Shown: positions 25,936 to 36,766, counted from the first letter of the stretch. The stretch: 64,000 nucleotides of DNA from Citrobacter sp. Cu233 (GCF_030332225.1 NZ_JAOWIF010000037.1:1-64000), one strand, 5' to 3'. Notes: generated by a model not told the origin, from the sequence alone. Numbers and translations: made by a program.

Positions 25936-28314
25936 TTACTTATTCAGTTCAGCCAGACTCAGCCAGGTCTGCACAACGGTGTCCGGGTTGAGCGACAGGC
26001 TATCGATCCCTTCTTCCATCAACCAGGCCGCGAAGTCTTCGTGGTCAGATGGACCCTGGCCACAAATACCAACGTATTTGCCCTGTTTCTTAGCGGCACG
26101 AATCGCCATCGACAACAGTGCTTTCACCGCATCGTTACGCTCATCAAACAGTTCAGAAACCACGCCAGAGTCACGGTCCAGACCCAGCGCCAGCTGTGTC
26201 ATGTCGTTAGACCCGATAGAGAAGCCGTCGAAGTATTCGAGGAACTGTTCAGCCAGCAAGGCGTTGGATGGGATCTCACACATCATGATGATCTTCAGTC
26301 CATTTTCGCCGCGCTTCAGCCCCTGACGTGCCAGCTCTTCCACGACCGCTTTCGCCTGGGCAACGGTACGAACAAACGGTACCATGACTTCCACGTTAGT
26401 CAGCCCCATGTCGTTACGGACGCGTTTTACGGCATCACATTCCAGCGCAAAACAGTCACGGAAGCTATCCGCAACATAACGCCCCGCACCACGGAAGCCC
26501 AACATCGGGTTCTCTTCATGCGGTTCATAACGCTCACCGCCGACCAGGTTGGCATATTCGTTGGACTTAAAGTCCGACATGCGCACGATGACGCGTTTTG
26601 GATAAAACGCCGCACCCAGCGTCGCGATCCCTTCAGTCAGGCGACCCACGTAGAACTCACGTGGTGAATCAAACCCTTTCATCATCGCGCGGATTTCGTT
26701 TTGCAGTTCCGGCGTTTGATCATCGAATTCCAGCAGTGCACGTGGGTGCACGCCAATCATACGGTTGATAATAAATTCGAGACGCGCCAGACCGACACCT
26801 TCGTTTGGCAGACAAGCGAAGTCAAAAGCGCGGTCTGGGTTACCGACGTTCATCATCACCTTCAACGGCAGCTCCGGCATGGTTTCCACGCTGGAGCTCT
26901 TCACGCTGAAGTCCAGCATGTCGGCATACACGTAGCCGGTGTCGCCTTCCGCACAGGAGACAGTGACTTTCTCACCGTCTTTCATGCGTTCGGTCGCGTC
27001 GCCACAGCCAACAACCGCCGGAATGCCCAGTTCACGGGCAATAATCGCCGCATGACAGGTACGACCGCCGCGGTTGGTGACAATCGCCGCCGCTTTTTTC
27101 ATGATCGGTTCCCAGTCCGGGTCGGTCATGTCGGTAACCAGCACATCGCCTGGCTCGATACGGTTCATTTCGCTGATGTCATGAATGACTTTTACCGGGC
27201 CAGCACCGATGCGGTGACCGATGGCGCGACCTTCAGCGATAATTTTACCCTGAGCATGCAGCGTATAGCGCTCCATCACCTGGCCACGAGAACGCACAGT
27301 TTCCGGACGAGCCTGTACAATGAACAGCTTGCCGGTATGACCGTCCTTAGCCCATTCGATGTCCATCGGACGACCGTAGTGCTTCTCGATTTGTACCGCC
27401 TGCTTCGCCAGCGCCTGCACTTCCTCGTTGGTCAGTGAGAAAATATCACGTTGCGCCTGCGGAACGTCTTCAATGGTAACCTGCTTGCCATGCTCCTGAG
27501 TCGGCGCATAAATCATGCGGATTTTCTTAGAACCCATAGTACGACGCACGATGGACGGGCGGTTGGCCGCCAGGGTCGGTTTGTGCACGTAGAATTCATC
27601 CGGGTTTACAGCGCCCTGCACCACCATCTCACCCAGTCCCCACGCGGAGGTGATAAACACCACCTGATCGAAACCAGATTCGGTATCAATGGAGAACATG
27701 ACGCCGGAAGACGCCAGGTCAGAACGCACCATACGCTGAACGCCCGCAGAGAGCGCTACGCCGCGGTGATCATAGCCCTGATGAACACGATAGGAGATTG
27801 CGCGGTCGTTAAACAGCGAGGCAAACACGTGTTTGACAGCGACCAGTACCGCATCAAACCCCTGGACGTTAAGGAAAGTTTCCTGCTGGCCCGCGAATGA
27901 CGCATCTGGCATATCTTCTGCGGTAGCGGAGGAACGCACGGCAAAAGAAGCATTGGCATCGTCCGCTGACAGCTGCGCGTAGGCATCGCGGACGGCATTT
28001 TCCAGTTCAGGCTGGAAAGGAGTGTCGATAATCCACTGGCGGATCTGTGCACCCGCTTTTGCAAGCGCGGTAACATCGTCGATATCCGTTTTATCCAGCA
28101 GCTCATAAATGCGCTGGTTTACGCCGCTTTGGTCCAGAAACTGGTTAAACGCATCGGCGGTCGTTGCAAAACCATTCGGTACGGAAACGCCCATACCTGA
28201 AAGGTTAGTAATCATTTCACCCAGGGAGGCATTTTTGCCCCCAACTCTGTCTACATCATTCATGCCGAGTTGGTTATACCAAAGCACCAGCGGTGACGAG
28301 CCATTGTTGGACAT
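25936..28314 (-). CDS. ppsA: Phosphoenolpyruvate synthase
   Basis: A 792-residue enzyme that makes PEP from pyruvate and ATP in gluconeogenesis. It has an N-terminal ATP-binding domain ([11 protein letters not shown] near residue 18), the swivelling phosphohistidine domain with His421 in GGRTCHAA, and a C-terminal PEP/pyruvate barrel ending in [10 protein letters not shown]. The start at 28314 matches the E. coli length. It is divergent from ppsR, its own regulator. Confidence 0.97.
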   Translation of the reverse strand: MSNNGSSPLVLWYNQLGMNDVDRVGGKNASLGEMITNLSGMGVSVPNGFATTADAFNQFLDQSGVNQRIYELLDKTDIDDVTALAKAGAQIRQWIIDTPFQPELENAVRDAYAQLSADDANASFAVRSSATAEDMPDASFAGQQETFLNVQGFDAVLVAVKHVFASLFNDRAISYRVHQGYDHRGVALSAGVQRMVRSDLASSGVMFSIDTESGFDQVVFITSAWGLGEMVVQGAVNPDEFYVHKPTLAANRPSIVRRTMGSKKIRMIYAPTQEHGKQVTIEDVPQAQRDIFSLTNEEVQALAKQAVQIEKHYGRPMDIEWAKDGHTGKLFIVQARPETVRSRGQVMERYTLHAQGKIIAEGRAIGHRIGAGPVKVIHDISEMNRIEPGDVLVTDMTDPDWEPIMKKAAAIVTNRGGRTCHAAIIARELGIPAVVGCGDATERMKDGEKVTVSCAEGDTGYVYADMLDFSVKSSSVETMPELPLKVMMNVGNPDRAFDFACLPNEGVGLARLEFIINRMIGVHPRALLEFDDQTPELQNEIRAMMKGFDSPREFYVGRLTEGIATLGAAFYPKRVIVRMSDFKSNEYANLVGGERYEPHEENPMLGFRGAGRYVADSFRDCFALECDAVKRVRNDMGLTNVEVMVPFVRTVAQAKAVVEELARQGLKRGENGLKIIMMCEIPSNALLAEQFLEYFDGFSIGSNDMTQLALGLDRDSGVVSELFDERNDAVKALLSMAIRAAKKQGKYVGICGQGPSDHEDFAAWLMEEGIDSLSLNPDTVVQTWLSLAELNK

Positions 28315-28396
28315 CGAACAATCCTTATATATGAACGAGGTTAGGAAACTCAATTTTGCGTAATTATCTTGGCATATTTACTTCAGCGAAAAAAAC

Positions 28397-28412
28397 GGTG
28401 AATCGTTCAAGC
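28397..28412. promoter_or_regulatory. Cra (FruR) site upstream of ppsA
   Basis: GGTGAATCGTTCAAGC contains TGAATCGTTCAA, matching the Cra consensus, about 90 bases upstream of the ppsA start in the 329-base ppsA-ppsR gap. In E. coli Cra activates ppsA from this kind of site when glycolytic sugar phosphates are low. The rest of the gap is AT-rich promoter sequence. Confidence 0.8.
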
Positions 28413-28643
28413 AACTTTATTTTTTATTTTTTCAGATTCTTTACGCATTTGCGCAAACCCGCGAACGGCACGGGATCACCACAAAATCAGTCGGTATAAA
28501 CATTTGTTCCGAAAAATGAAATGTACTTTTCATTAAATATAAAAATACTGTTTCAATTTATAAAATAGATGCGGCAATATTCGCTTCTGCCGAATTTTAA
28601 TTTATGCTTTCAGAGAATTATGTCTACCTCCAGGATGAGCAAA

Positions 28644-29477
28644 ATGGATAATGCTGTTGATCGTCATGTATTTTATATTTCTGATGGCACAGCCATCACC
28701 GCAGAGGTATTGGGTCACGCGGTAATGTCGCAATTTCCGGTCACGATCAGCAGCATTACGCTGCCGTTTGTTGAAAATGAGAGCCGTGCTCGTGCGGTTA
28801 AAGACCAGATTGACGCCATTTATCAACAAACGGGTGTGCGTCCTCTGGTGTTCTACTCCATCGTGTTGCCGGAAATTCGCTCGATCATTTTACAAAGTGA
28901 GGGTTTTTGCCAGGACATCGTCCAGGCACTGGTTGCCCCACTGCAACACGAGATGAAACTCGACCCCACACCGATCGCGCATCGCACGCACGGACTGAAT
29001 CCAGGCAACCTCAACAAGTACGATGCGCGTATTGCAGCCATTGATTATACCCTCGCGCACGACGACGGTATCTCGTTGCGCAACCTTGATCAGGCGCAGG
29101 TGATTCTACTTGGCGTTTCCCGCTGCGGAAAAACGCCTACCAGCTTATACCTGGCAATGCAGTTTGGTATCCGGGCCGCTAACTACCCCTTTATTGCCGA
29201 TGATATGGATAATCTGGTGCTGCCCGCCTCTCTGAAGCCGTTACAACACAAACTGTTTGGTCTGACGATTGACCCTGAACGCCTGACGGCGATCCGCGAA
29301 GAACGCCGTGAAAACAGTCGCTACGCCTCACTGCGCCAGTGCCGTATGGAAGTTGCTGAAGTAGAGGCGCTGTACCGGAAAAATCAAATTCCGTGGTTGA
29401 ACAGTACCAATTATTCAGTAGAAGAGATTGCCACCAAGATCCTCGACATCATGGGGCTGAATCGCCGCATGTACTAG
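28644..29477 (+). CDS. ppsR: PEP synthase regulatory protein (bifunctional kinase/pyrophosphorylase) PpsR
   Basis: A 277-residue DUF299 protein that phosphorylates PEP synthase on a threonine using ADP and removes the phosphate by a Pi-dependent reaction. The P-loop GVSRCGKT is at residues 157-164. The start at 28644 ([13 protein letters not shown]) gives the E. coli length and has an AGGATGAGC ribosome site. Divergently placed from its substrate gene ppsA. Its stop codon lies inside the TrpR operator of aroH. Confidence 0.95.
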   Translation: MDNAVDRHVFYISDGTAITAEVLGHAVMSQFPVTISSITLPFVENESRARAVKDQIDAIYQQTGVRPLVFYSIVLPEIRSIILQSEGFCQDIVQALVAPLQHEMKLDPTPIAHRTHGLNPGNLNKYDARIAAIDYTLAHDDGISLRNLDQAQVILLGVSRCGKTPTSLYLAMQFGIRAANYPFIADDMDNLVLPASLKPLQHKLFGLTIDPERLTAIREERRENSRYASLRQCRMEVAEVEALYRKNQIPWLNSTNYSVEEIATKILDIMGLNRRMY

Positions 29478-29490
29478 AATGCTAGTGCAT
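29471..29490 (+). promoter_or_regulatory. TrpR operator of aroH
   Basis: GTACTAGAATGCTAGTGCAT contains two CTAG half-sites in the spacing of the E. coli aroH operator. It overlaps the end of ppsR. A TGCTATTATG -10-like region follows. Confidence 0.8.
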
Positions 29491-29603
29491 TGGTTCGATT
29501 TTTTGCTATTATGCTCGCCACCAGGCAGGATGAGTGTGTTATTGTGATGCACATCACTTCCCGGTAGTCCTGCCGTTGAAGCAACAAATTTCTGAGATAA
29601 GTA

Positions 29604-30650
29604 ATGAACAGAACCGATGAACTCCGTACTGCGCGTATTGACAACCTGGTCACTCCAGCAGAGCTTGCGCAACGGCATCCTGTTTCGTCCTCCGTCGCCC
29701 GCCATGTAACGGATTCCCGACGTCGGATAGAAAAAATTTTGAATGGTGAAGATCCTCGCTTGCTGGTCATCGTTGGTCCTTGCTCGATTCACGATCTCGA
29801 TGCCGCCATGGAATACGCCACGCGTTTGCAGGCACTGCGCACTAAGCACCAGGCGCGTCTGGAAATCGTGATGCGTACCTATTTTGAAAAACCGCGTACC
29901 GTCGTGGGCTGGAAAGGCCTCATTTCCGACCCAGATTTGAATGGCAGCTATCGTGTAAATCATGGTATTGAGCTGGCACGTAAACTGCTGTTACAGGTCA
30001 ACGAACTGGGTGTACCGACGGCCACTGAGTTCCTTGATATGGTGACAGGTCAGTTTATTGCCGATCTGATCAGTTGGGGCGCTATTGGCGCACGCACCAC
30101 AGAGAGCCAAATTCACCGTGAGATGGCTTCCGCGCTCTCCTGTCCTGTCGGGTTCAAAAACGGGACAGATGGCAATACACGTATCGCCGTCGATGCTATT
30201 CGCGCGTCACGCGCCAGCCACATGTTCCTCTCACCGGATAAAACCGGTCAGATGACTATCTATCAGACCAGCGGCAACCCCTACGGTCATATCATCATGC
30301 GCGGTGGTAAAAAGCCGAACTACTCTGCCGAAGATATTGCCGCGGCCTGCGATACGCTGCATGAATTCTCTCTGCCGGAACATCTGGTGGTGGATTTCAG
30401 CCATGGCAATTGCCAGAAGCAACATCGCCGTCAGTTAGACGTGTGCGATGACGTCTGTCAGCAGATCCGCAATGGTTCGACGGCGATAGCCGGGATCATG
30501 GCGGAAAGTTTCTTACGCGAAGGTACGCAAAAAATCGTCAGCGGCCAGCCACTGGTTTATGGTCAGTCAATCACCGATCCCTGCCTGAACTGGGAAGATA
30601 CGGAACTGCTGGTCGAAAAACTCGCCGCGGCGGTAGACAGTCGATTCTAA
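29604..30650 (+). CDS. aroH: DAHP synthase, tryptophan-sensitive
   Basis: A 348-residue class I 3-deoxy-D-arabino-heptulosonate-7-phosphate synthase, the first step of the shikimate pathway. Motifs: GPCSIHD near residue 56, the PEP/metal region KPRTVVGWKGL near 95 and the HGNCQKQHRRQ segment near 271. The TrpR operator upstream identifies it as the tryptophan-controlled isozyme. Followed by a terminator. Confidence 0.96.
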   Translation: MNRTDELRTARIDNLVTPAELAQRHPVSSSVARHVTDSRRRIEKILNGEDPRLLVIVGPCSIHDLDAAMEYATRLQALRTKHQARLEIVMRTYFEKPRTVVGWKGLISDPDLNGSYRVNHGIELARKLLLQVNELGVPTATEFLDMVTGQFIADLISWGAIGARTTESQIHREMASALSCPVGFKNGTDGNTRIAVDAIRASRASHMFLSPDKTGQMTIYQTSGNPYGHIIMRGGKKPNYSAEDIAAACDTLHEFSLPEHLVVDFSHGNCQKQHRRQLDVCDDVCQQIRNGSTAIAGIMAESFLREGTQKIVSGQPLVYGQSITDPCLNWEDTELLVEKLAAAVDSRF

Positions 30651-30705
30651 AATCATGCCCGATGGCGGTTTCGCCTGTCCCGATCTACGGTTCGTGCCCA
30701 TCCAG

Positions 30706-30737
30706 GCCCGGTCAGCGTAATGCTACCGGGCTTTTTT
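30706..30737 (+). terminator. aroH terminator
   Basis: GCCCGGT (30706-30712) pairs with ACCGGGC (30725-30731), followed by six T residues on the plus strand. Confidence 0.9.
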
Positions 30738-30814
30738 AATGCCGCACAATCCCGCAAATTTGATCCCGTCACAATTATTTCACAAAAAGGCTTGATGCAA
30801 ATTCTCAGTTTATT

Positions 30815-30833
30815 GATAATGATTATCATTGTT
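30815..30833 (+). promoter_or_regulatory. Fur box of the haem operon
   Basis: GATAATGATTATCATTGTT is close to the 19-base Fur consensus and lies 26 bases before the hemP ATG. It predicts iron repression of hemP and the following haem-uptake genes. Confidence 0.9.
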
Positions 30834-30858
30834 ACATTGATTGCTATTTTTAAACACT

Positions 30859-31047
30859 ATGTCACGTATGGATAACACTACAGCAACGCCTGCAAAAGAA
30901 AAAACACCGCCTTCTGTCACGCCTGACGAACGTCGGATTGACAGTAAAAGCCTGCTGGGAAATGAAGGACGAGTGATCATAGAACATGATGGTCAGCACT
31001 ACCTGCTGCGCCAGACTCATGCCGGTAAACTCATTCTGACTAAATAA
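30859..31047 (+). CDS. hemP: Hemin uptake protein HemP
   Basis: A 62-residue HemP protein (E. coli YdiE): a variable N-terminus, then a conserved C-terminal part with [23 protein letters not shown] and GKLILTK. HemP-like proteins lie at the head of haem-uptake operons and some help activate them. Start chosen at ATG 30859; a TTG at 30841 is less likely. It follows the Fur box and precedes the receptor gene by 72 bases. Confidence 0.9.
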   Translation: MSRMDNTTATPAKEKTPPSVTPDERRIDSKSLLGNEGRVIIEHDGQHYLLRQTHAGKLILTK

Positions 31048-31119
31048 ATACCTATTACGCCAGCCACCCAGGTGATACCCAGGCAGCCAGCGCTTTCGAT
31101 TTTCTAATGGAGAGTTGCT

Positions 31120-33105
31120 ATGCCACACCTGCACACGACATCGCTGCGCCCATCGCTTTTGGCGCTGGCGATCGTAAGTAGCCTTCCCGCCGCCGCATTT
31201 GCGGCGGCTGAAGATATAACGGTCACCGCCACCGGCAATGCCCGCAGTGCCTTTGAAGCGCCAATGATGGTCAGCGTTATTGATGCGACCGCGCCGGAAA
31301 ACCAGACTGCCAGTTCAGCGGCAGATCTGTTACGTAAAGTGCCTGGACTTACCCTTGACGGTACGGGGCGAACCAACGGTCAGGACGTCAATCTGCGCGG
31401 CTATGACCGACGCGGAGTTCTGGTGCTGGTAGACGGCGTACGTCAGGGAACCGACACCGGACACCTGAACAGCACATTTCTTGATCCGGCGCTCATTAAA
31501 CGTATCGAAGTGGTGCGTGGCCCTTCGGCTCTGCTGTATGGCAGCGGTGCGCTCGGCGGGGTAATCGCCTATGACACAGCAGATGCTAAAGACTTACTTG
31601 AAGCGGATAAAAACAGCGGTTACCGCGTGTTCGGTACTGCTGCCTCGGGCGATCATAGCCTCGGCATGGGTGCCAGCGCGTTTGGTCGAACCGACACGCT
31701 GGACGGTCTGCTCGCCTGGTCAACTCGCGATCGCGGGGACTTACGCCAGAGCGACGGTACCACCGCGCCGAACGATGAAGCAATAAACAATATGCTGGCA
31801 AAAGGGAGCTGGAAAATTGACAGCGCCCAGACTCTGGCAGGTTCACTACGTTATTACAACAATGATGCACGTGAGCCCAAAAACCCGCAAACCAGCGCAG
31901 CAGATACCAGTAACAACCCGATGACCGATCGCTCAACGATCCAGCGTGACGCACAGTTGACCTACACGCTCGCCCCTGCGGACAATGACTGGCTGAACGC
32001 TGATGCACGCATTTACTGGTCCGAGGCTCGCATTAATGCCCAGAATCCGGATGCGACTAATGAGTTTCGCAAACAAACGACCAAAGGCGGGAAAATTGAT
32101 AACCGCAGCCGGTTGTTTTCCGACTCCTTTGCTTCTCACCTGTTAACTTACGGTGGGGAATACTATCGCCAGGAACAACGCCCCGGTGGTGCGACGACCG
32201 GTTTCCCTGAGGCAAAAATTGATTTCAGCTCCGGCTGGCTACAGGATGAAATCACCCTACGGGATATGCCAGTAACATTACTGGGTGGTACACGCTATGA
32301 CTCATATCGCGGTAGCAGCGAGGGTTATGCGGATGTCGATGCCGACAAATGGTCGTCCCGCGCAGGAATGACCGTCACGCCGGCCGACTGGCTGATGCTG
32401 TTCGGATCATGGGCTCAGGCTTTCCGCGCGCCGACAATGGGCGAGATGTACAACGATGCAAAACACTTCTCCATCGGCCGTTTTTACACCAACTATTGGG
32501 TACCCAATCCTAACCTGCGTCCGGAAACCAACGAAACGCAGGAGTATGGCTTCGGTTTGCGCTTTGACGATTTGCTGATGGCAAGCGATGCGCTCGAATT
32601 TAAAGCCAGCTATTTCGATACCAAAGCGAAAGATTACATCTCCACCAGCGTCAATTTTGCTGCCGCGACAACCATGTCCTATAACGTACCCAATGCCAAA
32701 ATCTGGGGCTGGGACGTGATGGCGAAGTACACCGCCGATCTGTTCAGTTTAGACATGGCCTACAACCGTACACGAGGCAAAGATACCGACACCGGTGAAT
32801 ACATTTCCAGCATTAACCCGGACACCGTCACCAGCAAACTGAATATACCCGTGGCACACAGCGGTTTCTCAGTCGGCTGGATAGGCACGTTTGCGGACCG
32901 TTCAACCCATATCAGCAGCAGCTACACCAAACAGCCCGGCTATGCAGTAAACGACTTTTACGTGAGCTATCAGGGTCAACAGGCACTGAAAGGTATGACC
33001 ACCACACTGGTACTGGGTAACGCTTTTGATAAAGAGTACTGGTCTCCACAAGGCATTCCGCAAGATGGCCGTAACGGCAAAGTTTTCGTGAGTTATCAGT
33101 GGTAA
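31120..33105 (+). CDS. hemR: TonB-dependent haem/haemoglobin receptor
   Basis: A 661-residue outer-membrane receptor with a signal peptide (cleavage near Ala-28), a TonB-box region EDITVTA, a plug domain (about residues 40-160) and a barrel ending in Trp. The family signature is present: FRAP at 435-438, a histidine at 449, and NPNL at 463-466. FRAP/NPNL with an intervening histidine marks haem receptors such as HemR/HmuR. Exports nothing; imports haem to the periplasm using TonB energy. Fur-controlled through hemP. Confidence 0.93.
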   Translation: MPHLHTTSLRPSLLALAIVSSLPAAAFAAAEDITVTATGNARSAFEAPMMVSVIDATAPENQTASSAADLLRKVPGLTLDGTGRTNGQDVNLRGYDRRGVLVLVDGVRQGTDTGHLNSTFLDPALIKRIEVVRGPSALLYGSGALGGVIAYDTADAKDLLEADKNSGYRVFGTAASGDHSLGMGASAFGRTDTLDGLLAWSTRDRGDLRQSDGTTAPNDEAINNMLAKGSWKIDSAQTLAGSLRYYNNDAREPKNPQTSAADTSNNPMTDRSTIQRDAQLTYTLAPADNDWLNADARIYWSEARINAQNPDATNEFRKQTTKGGKIDNRSRLFSDSFASHLLTYGGEYYRQEQRPGGATTGFPEAKIDFSSGWLQDEITLRDMPVTLLGGTRYDSYRGSSEGYADVDADKWSSRAGMTVTPADWLMLFGSWAQAFRAPTMGEMYNDAKHFSIGRFYTNYWVPNPNLRPETNETQEYGFGLRFDDLLMASDALEFKASYFDTKAKDYISTSVNFAAATTMSYNVPNAKIWGWDVMAKYTADLFSLDMAYNRTRGKDTDTGEYISSINPDTVTSKLNIPVAHSGFSVGWIGTFADRSTHISSSYTKQPGYAVNDFYVSYQGQQALKGMTTTLVLGNAFDKEYWSPQGIPQDGRNGKVFVSYQW

Positions 33106-33152
33106 TCACCCTGCCCCGACGAGCCGGGGCAGCAATCTGGAAGGAAGAGGCA

Positions 33153-34184
33153 ATGAATCACTACACACGCTGGCTGGAACTGAAAAAAGAACATCCTGGA
33201 AAATATGCGCGTGACATCGCAGGGTTGATGAACATTAGCGAAGCTGAGCTGACTTTCGCACGCGTCGGTCATGACGCGTGGCGTTTACGTGGCGAAGTAC
33301 GCGAAATCCTCGGCGCTCTGGAAGCCGTAGGCGAAACAAAATGTATTTGCCGTAATGAGTATGCGGTGCATGAACAGGTTGGCGCTTTTACCAATCAGCA
33401 CCTGAACGGTCATGCCGGACTGGTTCTTAATCCGCGCGCCCTCGACCTGCGCCTGTTCCTTAATCAGTGGGCAAGCGCCTTTCATATCAGTGAGACCACC
33501 GCCCACGGCGAGCGTCAGAGCATTCAGTTCTTTGACCATCAGGGGGATGCGTTACTGAAAGTCTATGTCACACAGAATACCCTCGTTGAGGAATGGGCTG
33601 CGTTGCTGACCCGTTTCATCTTCGCTGAAAACCCGCCACTGGTACTGCAACCCGCCGACACTTCTGCACCAGCCACCATCACGGTCGATGCGAAGACGGT
33701 TGATCAAGAGTGGCGAGCCATGACCGATGTACATCAGTTCTTTGGTCTGCTGAAACGCCACGATCTCACCCGTCAACAGGCATTTAATCTCGTTGGCGAC
33801 GATCTGGCCTGTAAAGTCTCTAATAGCGCACTGGCGCAATTACTTGATACCGCGCGCCAGGATGGCAATGAAATTATGGTCTTCGTGGGTAATCGCGGCT
33901 GCGTACAGATTTTTACCGGCGTGATAGAAAAACTGGTGCCGATGAAAGGCTGGCTAAATATATTCAACCCGGCATTTACCTTACATCTGCTGGAAGAGAG
34001 CGTGGCAGAAACGTGGGTAACGCGCAAACCGACCGCCGATGGCCACGTCACCAGTCTGGAACTGTTTGCTGCCGACGGTACGCAAATCGCCCAGCTGTAT
34101 GGTCAACGTACGGAAGGCGAACCAGAGCAGACGCAATGGCGCGCACAGATTGACGCGCTCACGCCAAAAGGACTGGCCGCATGA
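33153..34184 (+). CDS. hemS: Cytoplasmic haem-binding/degrading protein HemS
   Basis: A 343-residue protein of the HemS/ChuS/HmuS family made of two similar halves (about residues 1-165 and 180-343). These proteins receive haem in the cytoplasm and store or open it to release iron. The start at 33153 follows an AAGGAAGAGG ribosome site. Its stop overlaps the hmuT start (ATGA), indicating coupled translation. Confidence 0.92.
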   Translation: MNHYTRWLELKKEHPGKYARDIAGLMNISEAELTFARVGHDAWRLRGEVREILGALEAVGETKCICRNEYAVHEQVGAFTNQHLNGHAGLVLNPRALDLRLFLNQWASAFHISETTAHGERQSIQFFDHQGDALLKVYVTQNTLVEEWAALLTRFIFAENPPLVLQPADTSAPATITVDAKTVDQEWRAMTDVHQFFGLLKRHDLTRQQAFNLVGDDLACKVSNSALAQLLDTARQDGNEIMVFVGNRGCVQIFTGVIEKLVPMKGWLNIFNPAFTLHLLEESVAETWVTRKPTADGHVTSLELFAADGTQIAQLYGQRTEGEPEQTQWRAQIDALTPKGLAA

Positions 34185-35002
34185 AAAAACTGCTGGTCCT
34201 GATTGCGTTGTTCCCCGTCGCGGCGCTGGCAGCGCCTGAAGAAAGGATTGTGGCTCTCGGTGGCGATGTCACCGAAATTGTGTATGCGCTGGATGCGCAA
34301 TCATCCCTCGTGGCACGTGACAGCACCAGCCAGTGGCCACAGGAAGCGACCCAATTACCCGATGTAGGCTATTTACGTCAGCTCAACGCCGAAGGAATCC
34401 TGGCTACCCGCCCTACGCTGGTGCTGGCCAGCGCACAAGCGCAGCCTTCTCTGGCCCTGAAGCAGGTCGAGCACAGCAACGTCAGGGTTGTCATGGTCCC
34501 TGCCAGCAATACGCTTAGCGTGATTGATGAGAAAGTGCAGGTTATTGCGCAGGCTACACACCAGGAGGCTAAAGGCGAAGCCCTGCGCAACAGGTTACGC
34601 CAGGAACTCGCAGCATTACCCGCCACGCAGCTTGATAAACGTGTTCTGTTTATTCTCAATCATGGTGGAATGACCGCAATGGCTGCAGGGCAGGAAACGG
34701 GGGCTGATGCCGCTATTCGCGCTGCCGGCTTACGTAACGCAATGCAGGGTTTTAGCCGTTACCAGCCGTTATCACAAGAAGGCGTAATAGCCAGCCAGCC
34801 CGACCTGGTGGTGATCTCGCGGGATGGTATTCAGGCCGTTGGTGGTGAAGCTAACCTGTGGGCACTGCCTGGGCTTGCGCAAACGCCTGCCGGGCGCAAT
34901 AAGCAGGTGCTGCAGATTGATGATATGGCATTACTGGGCTTTAGCGTTCGTACGGCACAGGCCATTTTGCAGCTACGCGCCAAAGCGGAGCAATTGCCCT
35001 GA
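34181..35002 (+). CDS. hmuT: Periplasmic hemin-binding protein HmuT
   Basis: A 273-residue periplasmic binding protein with a signal peptide (cleavage near Ala-18) and the two-lobe class III fold of haem/vitamin B12/siderophore binders. EERIVALGGDVTEIVYALD begins the mature part. It takes haem from the outer-membrane receptor to the HmuUV transporter. It overlaps hemS by four bases and hmuU by one. Confidence 0.92.
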   Translation: MKKLLVLIALFPVAALAAPEERIVALGGDVTEIVYALDAQSSLVARDSTSQWPQEATQLPDVGYLRQLNAEGILATRPTLVLASAQAQPSLALKQVEHSNVRVVMVPASNTLSVIDEKVQVIAQATHQEAKGEALRNRLRQELAALPATQLDKRVLFILNHGGMTAMAAGQETGADAAIRAAGLRNAMQGFSRYQPLSQEGVIASQPDLVVISRDGIQAVGGEANLWALPGLAQTPAGRNKQVLQIDDMALLGFSVRTAQAILQLRAKAEQLP

Positions 35003-35994
35003 TGGCCCGAAGAATCACTTGCTCGTTATGGATGCTGGCCTTTCTGCTGGGTGTAATGACGATACTGGCGACCGGTTTTGGCGCGCTGCGTCTGCCGGTA
35101 AGCCTGCTCTGGCTGGACCGAGATGATGCTTTGCGTCAAATCTGGCTCACCATTCGGCTACCGCGCGTTCTGCTGGCGCTGGTGATTGGCGGCTCACTGG
35201 CACTGGCTGGTTGCGTCATGCAGGGATTGTTTCGCAACCCGCTTGCCGACCCAGGGCTACTGGGCATTAGCAGCGGTGCGGCCTGCGCCGTCGCCCTGTG
35301 GGTGGTGTTACCAGTCTCATTACCCGCGTTACTCATGCTGTATGCGCCAATGATGGCGGCATTTCTCGGTGCGCTGGCTGCCACCGTGGTGATTTTTATC
35401 CTCAGCCAGCAGCGTGACGGTTCGCTATCGCGTCTGTTGTTGGTCGGAATTGCCATCAACGCACTCTGCGGGGCCGCGGTCGGCGTTCTGTCGTGGATCA
35501 GCAATGATGCGCAACTGCGGCAGCTGTCACTTTGGGGGATGGGCAGTTTGGGTTCTGCGCAGTGGTCAACACTACTGGCTGTCACCTCGCTAATGCTCCC
35601 AACAGTACTGGTTATCTGGCGCCTGGCCACGGCACTGAACCTGCTACAACTGGGTGAGGAGGAGGCGCATTATCTCGGCATTGATGTTCGGACGATCCAA
35701 CGTATTTTGTTGTTGTGCAGCGCATTACTCGTGGCCGCTGCTGTAGCGGTCAGCGGAGTCATTGGGTTCATCGGTTTGGTTGTCCCGCATTTAATGCGTA
35801 TGTGGCTCGGTTCAGACCATCGGGCCGTGATCCCCGGCTCTGTTCTGGCTGGCGCATTGTTACTACTGATTGCCGATACTCTCGCCCGCACCGCAGTTGC
35901 GCCTGCGGAAATGCCCGTTGGTCTGCTGACCAGTATTCTCGGTGCGCCATGGTTTTTATGGCTTATTTTTCGTCAGCGAGGAGCGCATGGCTGA
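35002..35994 (+). CDS. hmuU: Hemin ABC transporter permease HmuU
   Basis: A 330-residue BtuC/FecCD-family permease with about ten membrane helices. Signature segments: LPRVLLALVIGGSLALAGCVMQG near residue 52, NPLADPGLLGISSG near 78 and VSGVIGFIGLVVPHLMR near 249. It forms the membrane channel for haem with HmuV. Coupled to hmuT by TGATG, and its last eight bases overlap hmuV. Confidence 0.93.
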   Translation: MARRITCSLWMLAFLLGVMTILATGFGALRLPVSLLWLDRDDALRQIWLTIRLPRVLLALVIGGSLALAGCVMQGLFRNPLADPGLLGISSGAACAVALWVVLPVSLPALLMLYAPMMAAFLGALAATVVIFILSQQRDGSLSRLLLVGIAINALCGAAVGVLSWISNDAQLRQLSLWGMGSLGSAQWSTLLAVTSLMLPTVLVIWRLATALNLLQLGEEEAHYLGIDVRTIQRILLLCSALLVAAAVAVSGVIGFIGLVVPHLMRMWLGSDHRAVIPGSVLAGALLLLIADTLARTAVAPAEMPVGLLTSILGAPWFLWLIFRQRGAHG

Positions 35995-36766
35995 ACATTT
36001 TATTGCCGAAGGACTTCACTATCGCCTCGCTGAGCGCTCAGTTATTGACGACGTATCGCTCAAACTCGCTAAAGGTGAACTGGTCGTGTTAATCGGGCCG
36101 AATGGTGCGGGAAAATCCACCCTGCTACGTCTGTTGACCGGCTTTCTTAAACCGACTGCCGGACACTGTTTGTTAGATGGCAAATTACTGGCTGACTGGA
36201 GTACGCAGTCGCTGTCGCGCCATCGTGCGGTTATGCGCCAGCAAACACAGGTAGGTTTTGACTGGCAGACAGAAGCCGTCATCGCGATGGGCCGTGCCCC
36301 CTGGTCCCAACATCCCGAGCCCGAGCTTATCGCTCAGGTAATGGCAATCACCGGCTGCACACCGTTGGTGGGCAGGCAATACGCTGCGCTTTCCGGTGGC
36401 GAACAACAACGCGTTCAGTTAGCCCGTGCGCTGGCGCAATTGTGGTGCAACACCGGACCCCGCGGTTGGCTATTTCTCGACGAACCGACGTCAGCGTTAG
36501 ATCTTTACCATCAGCAGCATCTGCTGAGATTACTAAAGACACTCACCGCTGCAGGAGAATTGCATGTTTGCATCATCCTTCACGATCTCAATCTGGCTGC
36601 ACTGTGGGCTGACCGGATCATACTGCTCCATCAAGGAAGCATTGTGTCTCAAGGGACGCCCGACGCCGTGTTACAGGCTGATGATCTGATACGCTGGTAC
36701 GGTGCCCAGGTTCACGTTGGCCAACACCCGGCCAACGCATCCCCACACGTTTTTCTCGCACCTTAG
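35987..36766 (+). CDS. hmuV: Hemin ABC transporter ATPase HmuV
   Basis: A 259-residue ABC ATPase with Walker [10 protein letters not shown] at residues 37-45, signature LSGGEQQRV and Walker [12 protein letters not shown], followed by the H-loop HDLN. It powers haem import through HmuU. The start is at 35987, inside the end of hmuU. Its TAG stop is shared with the TAA stop of the opposite gene selO by two bases. Confidence 0.93.
   Translation: MAEHFIAEGLHYRLAERSVIDDVSLKLAKGELVVLIGPNGAGKSTLLRLLTGFLKPTAGHCLLDGKLLADWSTQSLSRHRAVMRQQTQVGFDWQTEAVIAMGRAPWSQHPEPELIAQVMAITGCTPLVGRQYAALSGGEQQRVQLARALAQLWCNTGPRGWLFLDEPTSALDLYHQQHLLRLLKTLTAAGELHVCIILHDLNLAALWADRIILLHQGSIVSQGTPDAVLQADDLIRWYGAQVHVGQHPANASPHVFLAP

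Noticed and set aside
25933-26667. Long plus-strand open frames opposite ppsA (also 26701-27438)
   Set aside because: They lie wholly antisense to the highly conserved PEP synthase, and their peptides follow its codon pattern; typical shadow frames in GC-rich genes.
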